Source: Bryobacterales bacterium (GTDB lineage: Bacteria; Acidobacteriota; Terriglobia; Bryobacterales; Bryobacteraceae). Taken from it: a DNA stretch of 35,849 nucleotides. Of the stretch, positions 31,089-35,849 are shown piece after piece. The stretch spans positions 11,614 through 47,462 of the forward strand of contig PMKM01000019.1 of the NCBI GenBank assembly GCA_003157745.1, read 5' to 3'. The translations under genes were made by a program, and so were the position numbers. The notes under the pieces were generated by a model, which was given only the letters and a program-made list of their open reading frames with translations, did no database searches and was not told where the DNA came from. How positions within the stretch are numbered: position 1 is the stretch's first letter; each line of letters begins with the position of its first letter.

Positions 31089-32465
31089 CTATCCTTGCCT
31101 GGGTGGCTTGGCGGGGGGCATGAAGCGGTTGATGAAAGTGGTGTCGAATTTGCCGGACTGGAAATCGGGGTCGGCGAGGATGCGCTGGTGGAGCGGGATT
31201 GAAGTATGAATGCCCTCGATGACGAACATGTCGAGCGCGCGGCGCATTCTGGCGATGGCCTCGGCGCGGTCGTTGCCGTGGACGATCAGTTTGGCGACCA
31301 GCGAATCGTAATAGGGCGGGATCACGCAATCGGTATAAGCCCAGGTGTCGACGCGGACGCCGATGCCGCCGGGAAGATGGAAGCCGGTGATGCGGCCGGG
31401 CGAGGGGGCGAAGGTTTCCGGGTTCTCGGCGTTGATGCGGCACTCGATGGAGTGGCCGCGCAGCACGATGGGGCCGTGCAGAATGTCGGGCAGCGATTCG
31501 CCCTGCGCGATGCGGATCTGGCTCTTGACGATGTCGACACCGGTGACGAACTCGCTGACGGGGTGCTCGACCTGCACGCGGGCGTTGACCTCGATGAAGT
31601 AGAGCTTGCCGGTTTCATCCATCAGGAATTCGACCGTGCCAGCGCCGGTGTAGCCGGCGGCGCGCATGGCGTTGCGCAGCGCGGCGCCGATTTCCGTGCG
31701 CTGCGCGTCGGTCACGACGGGCGACGGGGATTCCTCGATCAGCTTCTGATGGCGGCGCTGGATGCTGCATTCGCGTTCGCCCAGGATCTCGACGTTGCCC
31801 TGCTGGTCGGCCAGGAGTTGAAACTCGATGTGGCGCGGGGCGGCGATGAATTTCTCGAGATACAGGTCGGCGGAGCTGAAGGCGGCGCCGGCTTCCTGCT
31901 GCGCCTGGGCGAAGAGGGCGGCCAGATCCTTGGCATCGTTGACGACTCGCATGCCGCGTCCACCGCCGCCGGCCGAGGCTTTCAGGATGACCGGGTAGCC
32001 GATCTTCGCCGCCAGTTCGAGCGCCTCTTCGGGGCTGGCCAGAACGCCGGGCGAACCGGGCAGCACGGGAACGCCGCGTTCGCGCATGAAGGCGCGGGCC
32101 TGCTCCTTGACGCCCATCAAGCGGATGACGGCGGCCTTGGGTCCGATGAAGCGAATGCCGGAGGTTTCGCACACTTCGGCGAAGCCGGCATTTTCGCTGA
32201 GGAAACCGTAGCCGGGATGGATGGCATCGACGTTGGTGATTTCCGCCGCGCTGATAATGGCCGCCACGTTCAGGTAACTGCGCGCGCTCTTGGCGGGGCC
32301 GATGCAGATGGCCTGGTCGGCGTAGCGGACGTGGGAGCTGTAGCGATCGGCCTCCGAATACACGGCCACCGTCTGGATGCCCAGTTCCTTGCACGCCTGA
32401 ATGACCCGGACCGCTATTTCGCCGCGGTTGGCGATTAAGATTTTCTTAAACGGTACGGATGGCAA
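31089..32465 (-). CDS. accC: Acetyl-CoA carboxylase, biotin carboxylase subunit
   Basis: A 458-aa ATP-grasp enzyme that carboxylates the biotin on AccB, the first half-reaction of malonyl-CoA formation. The N-terminal [19 protein letters not shown], the glycine-rich ATP loop [14 protein letters not shown], the catalytic [14 protein letters not shown] and the C-terminal domain are all present; length matches the family (about 450 aa). The start is the TTG at 32465: GGGGAGG lies six bases upstream within accB, and the reading frames overlap by 20 bases, which suggests translational coupling. The final residues ([10 protein letters not shown]) are ordinary. Confidence 0.95.
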   Translation of the reverse strand: MPSVPFKKILIANRGEIAVRVIQACKELGIQTVAVYSEADRYSSHVRYADQAICIGPAKSARSYLNVAAIISAAEITNVDAIHPGYGFLSENAGFAEVCETSGIRFIGPKAAVIRLMGVKEQARAFMRERGVPVLPGSPGVLASPEEALELAAKIGYPVILKASAGGGGRGMRVVNDAKDLAALFAQAQQEAGAAFSSADLYLEKFIAAPRHIEFQLLADQQGNVEILGERECSIQRRHQKLIEESPSPVVTDAQRTEIGAALRNAMRAAGYTGAGTVEFLMDETGKLYFIEVNARVQVEHPVSEFVTGVDIVKSQIRIAQGESLPDILHGPIVLRGHSIECRINAENPETFAPSPGRITGFHLPGGIGVRVDTWAYTDCVIPPYYDSLVAKLIVHGNDRAEAIARMRRALDMFVIEGIHTSIPLHQRILADPDFQSGKFDTTFINRFMPPAKPPRQG

Positions 32466-32922
32466 ACAACGCCTCCCCGTACTCGACCGGTTGCCCGCTG
32501 ATTACCAGCTTGCTTTCCACGACGCCCGTGATTTCGCATTCGATCTCGTTCATGAGCTTCATGGATTCGATGATGCAGAGCACCTTGCCCGGCTGGACCT
32601 TCTCGCCCAGGCGCACGAAGGGCGGCGCGCCCGGCGACGGACATTCATAGAAGGTGCCGACGATGGGCGATTTGACCAGGGTGAGGTTGGGATCGGCGGC
32701 GGTGGCGGGCGCGGTGGGCGCGGGCACTTCGGCAGCGGGGGCAGGCGCGGCAGGGTGAACCGGCGCGGCGGTCGCGTAGGAGGGCGGCGCGAGCACGATT
32801 TCCTGCGGGGCGAACGCGGCGCGCCGGATGCGGACGCGGTTCTCGCCGCGCTGCACTTCGAGCTCGGCAACGCCGGTTTCCGACGCCAGCGCGATCAACT
32901 CTCGTATTTCGTCTACAGTCAT
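32446..32922 (-). CDS. accB: Acetyl-CoA carboxylase, biotin carboxyl carrier protein
   Basis: A 158-aa protein. It has an N-terminal segment ([20 protein letters not shown]), a proline/alanine-rich flexible linker (about 45-78) and a biotinyl domain (80-158). The biotin site is Lys122 in [13 protein letters not shown]; the usual EAMKM is changed to ESMKL, which retains the target lysine. [21 protein letters not shown] is the typical thumb region. It is cotranscribed with accC and divergent from hicA, with 67 bases between the starts. It supplies malonyl-CoA for fatty-acid synthesis. Confidence 0.95.
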   Translation of the reverse strand: MTVDEIRELIALASETGVAELEVQRGENRVRIRRAAFAPQEIVLAPPSYATAAPVHPAAPAPAAEVPAPTAPATAADPNLTLVKSPIVGTFYECPSPGAPPFVRLGEKVQPGKVLCIIESMKLMNEIECEITGVVESKLVISGQPVEYGEALFAIRTV

Positions 32923-32989
32923 CTTTTGATTAGCTTAGCATCTCCGCCGGGTGGCGAAGTGCGATCATGGGCTTGGGCACAGAGCGCCG

Positions 32990-33184
32990 ATGAAGGTACG
33001 GGACGTGACCAAGGCGATGGAAAAGGACGGCTGGGCGCTCGACCGGACTCGCGGCGACCACAGGCAGTACGTTCACCCAGCCAGGCCAGAGGCGGGGACA
33101 GTGACGGTTCCGGGCCACCCAGGGGATGACTTGCCAGCCGGGACGCTGAATTCGATACTAAAGAAAGCGGGGCTGCAGAAATGA
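32990..33184 (+). CDS. hicA: HicA-type mRNA interferase toxin
   Basis: A 64-aa protein with the HicA double-stranded-RNA-binding-like fold: MKVRDVTKAMEKDGWALDRT, the catalytic histidine in RGDHRQYVHP, and TVTVPGHPGDDLPAGTLNSILKKAGL, which is the family consensus. The consensus residue G-S-H is G-D-H here. HicA cleaves mRNA when not bound by HicB. The ATG at 32990 gives the normal length; the earlier in-frame ATG is unlikely. The stop overlaps the hicB start as ATGA. Confidence 0.93.
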   Translation: MKVRDVTKAMEKDGWALDRTRGDHRQYVHPARPEAGTVTVPGHPGDDLPAGTLNSILKKAGLQK

Positions 33185-33399
33185 AAAAGTACGCGGTCGT
33201 TTTCGAGAAGGCAGCGAACAACTGGGCGGCCTATGTACCGGACCTGCCGGGCTGCGTGACCACCGGCCGGACCATCGAGGAAACACGCCGGCTGATTGCG
33301 GAAGCGGTTGAGTTTCATATCGAAGGAATGCGGCTGAGAGGTGAGGCCGTGCCGGAGCCGACCGCGGTGGCCGAAGCGGTGGAGATCCGGGCAGCGTAG
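33181..33399 (+). CDS. hicB: HicB-type antitoxin
   Basis: A 72-aa protein with the partial RNase H fold of HicB: KYAVVFEKAANNWAAYVPDLPGCVTTG, then the helix TIEETRRLIAEAVEFHIEGM. It lacks the C-terminal DNA-binding helix-turn-helix or ribbon-helix-helix found in longer HicB proteins, so autoregulation by this protein is doubtful. It follows hicA with a 4-base overlap (ATGA). The gene order, toxin first, is usual for hicAB. Confidence 0.92.
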   Translation: MKKYAVVFEKAANNWAAYVPDLPGCVTTGRTIEETRRLIAEAVEFHIEGMRLRGEAVPEPTAVAEAVEIRAA

Positions 33400-33474
33400 A
33401 CCAAGCGGTGGTAGTGGCCCGTATGTTCCCGGTTCCGCAAAACTGGAAACCATCACCCTTATAGCGCCAGTTTG

Positions 33475-33828
33475 TCAGCCGACGGGAGAATCGAACTCGG
33501 CACTGAGGACGGAAGCGACCTGGCAGCGCAGCACGGGAACCTGTTTGCTGGCCGCCAGCCACACCACGCTCCAATCAATGCCGAAGTATGCGTGCACCAG
33601 GATGTTGCGGAAAGCTATTATCTCCGCCCACGGGATCTCCGGATGGCGCGAGCGCACGTCCGCGGAAACGCGCGCGGCCGCCTCGCCGATCACGGCCAAC
33701 TTCTGCACGACGGCGCTGCCGATCAGCTCGGATTCCTTGAATCCCACGACGTCCAGGCCGAGGATGAATCTCGAAATCGAATCGGCGGCTTCGCAGATGT
33801 CGCGGAGATACAGTTCTTCACGCCGCAT
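33475..33828 (-). CDS. hepT: HepT-like HEPN RNase toxin (DUF86)
   Basis: A 117-aa helical protein. It has the HEPN motif R-x4-H-x-Y in FRNILVHAYFGID, plus KLAVIGEAAARVS and PEIPWAEIIAFRN, which are diagnostic of the DUF86/HepT family. HepT is an RNase toxin; its partner MntA silences it by adding AMP to the tyrosine of this motif, and that tyrosine is present. The gene follows mntA with an 11-base overlap and ends 75 bases from hicB (convergent). Confidence 0.92.
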   Translation of the reverse strand: MRREELYLRDICEAADSISRFILGLDVVGFKESELIGSAVVQKLAVIGEAAARVSADVRSRHPEIPWAEIIAFRNILVHAYFGIDWSVVWLAASKQVPVLRCQVASVLSAEFDSPVG

Positions 33829-34123
33829 ATAGCGGGAGGGCCTCGCTCAGGATGGCATCCCGGAGCAGCGGCTTCAGGGCCGGCTTGGAGACGAGATCCA
33901 CCTTGCGCCCGAGCAGTTTCGAAAGCGCCAGCATCAAGCCGGCGTATTCGATGAAGCCGATTTCCGCTTCCGGGCGAAATTCCACCAGCAGGTCCACGTC
34001 GCTATCGGGCCGCAACTGTCCCCGCGCGGCCGAACCAAACATGGCCAGCCGCTCGACCTGAAAACGGCGGCAGACAGCGGCCAGTTGCACCGCATCGATT
34101 TCGATAGTTGGTCCGCCTTGCAT
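33818..34123 (-). CDS. mntA: MntA-like minimal nucleotidyltransferase antitoxin
   Basis: A 101-aa protein of the MNT family. The GSX10DXD-type motif is intact: MFGSAARGQLRPDSDVDLLVEF, with a third acidic residue in KVDLVS. It acts as the antitoxin of HepT by AMPylation. Located directly upstream of hepT on the same strand. The neighbouring GH31 gene is divergent, with 164 bases between the two starts. Confidence 0.92.
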   Translation of the reverse strand: MQGGPTIEIDAVQLAAVCRRFQVERLAMFGSAARGQLRPDSDVDLLVEFRPEAEIGFIEYAGLMLALSKLLGRKVDLVSKPALKPLLRDAILSEALPLYAA

Positions 34124-34287
34124 AGCGCCGTACAGAACCCATTATGGCGCAAGCCGGCCAGTCGTGGCTCGTGGTGAAGCGCGATCATCGACGAGGTGCT
34201 GGCGAGGCTGCTGGTGGTGTTCGAGCGATCGGCTCTCCCGCGAAGCCGCTTGTTACAATCACTGCAGCGAAGGGGCTATCATCCATA

Positions 34288-35849
34288 ATGAAGACCATTC
34301 TTTCCCGCCGGACTGCGTGCCTGGCGGCTTTCACATTGGCAATCGGCGGCGTGTTTGCGCCGCAGGCATTCGCGGCGGAGCAGAGGCTTTCGGATCTGGC
34401 ATATGCGGGCCACCATGTGGATGGGGGCGCGGTCACGATTCGAACCTCAGGCGCGGCGAAGATGCGGATTTCGTTCGTGACGCCGAGGCTCGCACGGGTG
34501 CAGATATCGCCCACGGGCGAGTTCTCCGTTAATCCGTCGCCAGCGGTGGTGAAGGGCGCGCCGCATTGGGACAAGATTTCGGTTTCGAGTCATAAGGGCG
34601 CGTTGGTGGTTAAGACGGCGGGGATCGTGCTGCGCGTGAACAAGGCTCACCTGCGCGTGGATGCGTTCGATGCCGACGGCAAGACGCCGCTCTCGCTCGA
34701 AAGTCCGGGCGATGGTACGAGTTGGGATACGGAGACGGGGAGCCTGCGGCAGAGCCGCGAGATCGACGACGCGGAGCACATCTACGGCCTGGGCGAAGAC
34801 AACGTGAATCGCGGCACGCTCGACCGGCGGGGGACGGTGCGCGACATGTGGACCGGGCAGCAGATTCTGTCGGGCAACGTGACGGCGAATTATCCGGTGC
34901 CGTTCTACCTCTCGACAGGCGCCAAAGGCCACGGCTACGGTTGCTTCGTCGATAACGTCTGGCACTTGAAATTCGATCTGGGCAAGGAGCGGAAGGACAG
35001 GTTGACGTGGACCGCGCCGGGCGGTCCGCTCGATTACTACATCATCAACGGCCCATCATTTAAATCGATCATCGATCAATACACGCAACTCACGGGGCGG
35101 CCCAGTATGCTGCCGCTGTACGCTTTCGGCTTCTGGCAAAGCCACTGTTTCTTCCGCGACTTTGCGGATATTCAGCGAACGGTGGATCGGCTAAAAGCGG
35201 ACGGGCTGCCGCTGGACGTGGTGGTGATCGATTCGAACTGGGACAAAGTGGACATGGACTTCCAGTGGAAGACAAGTTTCCTGGATGGGCGAACGGCGGA
35301 GGATTGGATTCGCGGGCTGCATGCCGGCGGGGCCAGGACGATGCTTTCGACCAAGGGGCCGATGATCAAAGCGGAAGCCGAGAACTACGCCGAGGCCTTG
35401 AGCAAAGGGCTGTTCGCGACGGATGGTCACGGGAAGACGCTGACGACGGGGTATTACGGCGGCGATCTGATGGACTTCACGCATCCGGACATGGAGGCGT
35501 GGCTCGGAACGCAATTGAAGCCGCTTTCGCAGCAGGGCATCGACGCGTGGTGGCTGGACCTGATCGAGCCGGAAGGCGAACCTCCGCAAGCGACGTACCA
35601 CGGGGGCAAGAGCGCCGACACGCACAACACGTTCCCGCTGCTGAATTTCCGCACCTATTTCAACTACCAGCGCTCGATCGAGCCGGAGGGACGGCCGGTG
35701 ATTCTGGGGCGCGCGGCATCGGCCGGAACGCAGCGCTACAGCGGGATCGTGTGGACGGGCGACATCACTTCGGATTGGCCGACGTTCCAAGCGCACATTC
35801 CCGAGGCGCAGAACACGGGGCTATCGGGGCTGCCATATTGGACCAACGA
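34288..35849 (+). CDS. Secreted GH31 family glycosidase (3' end outside the window)
   Basis: A 520-residue N-terminal part; the frame is open to the window edge. It has a signal peptide (MKTILSRRTACLAAFTLAIG...AFAAEQ). A beta-sandwich GH31 N-terminal domain follows, with EHIYGLGEDNVNRG. The (beta/alpha)8 barrel then begins (SMLPLYAFGFWQSHCFFRD, LPLDVVVIDSNWDK). The catalytic nucleophile is Asp424 in WWLDLIEPEGE and the acid/base is Asp492 in IVWTGDITSDW, in the usual family positions. It may act on alpha-glucosides or alpha-xylosides in the periplasm or outside; the substrate is not determined. ATG at 34288 gives the signal peptide; AAGGGG upstream is poorly placed. Confidence 0.9.
   Translation, partial: MKTILSRRTACLAAFTLAIGGVFAPQAFAAEQRLSDLAYAGHHVDGGAVTIRTSGAAKMRISFVTPRLARVQISPTGEFSVNPSPAVVKGAPHWDKISVSSHKGALVVKTAGIVLRVNKAHLRVDAFDADGKTPLSLESPGDGTSWDTETGSLRQSREIDDAEHIYGLGEDNVNRGTLDRRGTVRDMWTGQQILSGNVTANYPVPFYLSTGAKGHGYGCFVDNVWHLKFDLGKERKDRLTWTAPGGPLDYYIINGPSFKSIIDQYTQLTGRPSMLPLYAFGFWQSHCFFRDFADIQRTVDRLKADGLPLDVVVIDSNWDKVDMDFQWKTSFLDGRTAEDWIRGLHAGGARTMLSTKGPMIKAEAENYAEALSKGLFATDGHGKTLTTGYYGGDLMDFTHPDMEAWLGTQLKPLSQQGIDAWWLDLIEPEGEPPQATYHGGKSADTHNTFPLLNFRTYFNYQRSIEPEGRPVILGRAASAGTQRYSGIVWTGDITSDWPTFQAHIPEAQNTGLSGLPYWTN

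Noticed and set aside
33440-33473. aaactgg...ccagttt inverted repeat between hicB and hepT as a terminator
   Set aside because: Seven-base arms with a 20-base loop and no T-run; too weak to call.
34430-34460. tRNA-like T-loop sequence (gattcgaacc)
   Set aside because: No acceptor stem, anticodon arm or D-loop can be folded around it; it lies inside the GH31 coding sequence.

Overview
The window is GC-rich, densely coded DNA that looks like the chromosome of an Acidobacteriota member, most likely the Bryobacterales/Solibacter side of the phylum. This placement is an inference, not the result of a search. It rests on the gene set: a complete Tol-Pal operon with a proline-rich Pal, a PEP-CTERM protein, a TAT-exported GH28 enzyme, DUF4097 and SYLF proteins, a TIGR00300 (LOR/SDH) enzyme beside queF, many hypothetical secreted proteins, and a dispersed REP-like palindrome. 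No rRNA, tRNA, CRISPR array, prophage or transposase gene was recognised.

Layout. 1-4313: the tail of an unknown plus-strand gene, a bidirectional terminator, then minus-strand genes for a TlpA/ResA-like thioredoxin, a DUF2007-like protein, a secreted hypothetical, a PEP-CTERM protein and another secreted hypothetical. 4423-9556 (minus): a classic envelope operon in the order exbB/tolQ, exbD/tolR, tonB/tolA, tolB, pal, cpoB. 9704-12733 (minus): ribosomal protein S1 followed by a FabF-like ketosynthase. 12833-15470 (plus): an NtrB-like membrane histidine kinase and an NtrC-like sigma-54 activator, separated by one REP element. 15481-24469: a REP pair, a GH28 enzyme, a 78-bp-period direct repeat, a TSUP permease, an ACT-DUF5612 protein, a DUF4097 lipoprotein divergent from a frameshifted Yip1-family gene, a YfhO-like membrane protein, a SYLF protein, a small membrane protein and a second REP pair.

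24471-27761 (minus): an overlapping three-gene block of a TIGR00300 enzyme, queF and a coiled-coil methyltransferase. 27775-34123 is the accessory-looking part. It holds an AbrB/RelE toxin-antitoxin pair with a palindromic operator, an 876-aa STAND NTPase with an HEPN-like RNase motif at its N-terminus, accB-accC (housekeeping fatty-acid synthesis), a hicAB pair and a mntA-hepT pair. The window ends inside a GH31 glycosidase (34288 onward, open at the right edge).

The most interesting candidate is the HEPN-NB-ARC-helical-repeat protein at 28383-31013. It has the architecture of an abortive-infection sensor-effector and lies among three toxin-antitoxin modules. The other main signal is the REP-like repeat family, six near-complete copies including two inverted pairs, with no REP-associated transposase in the window.
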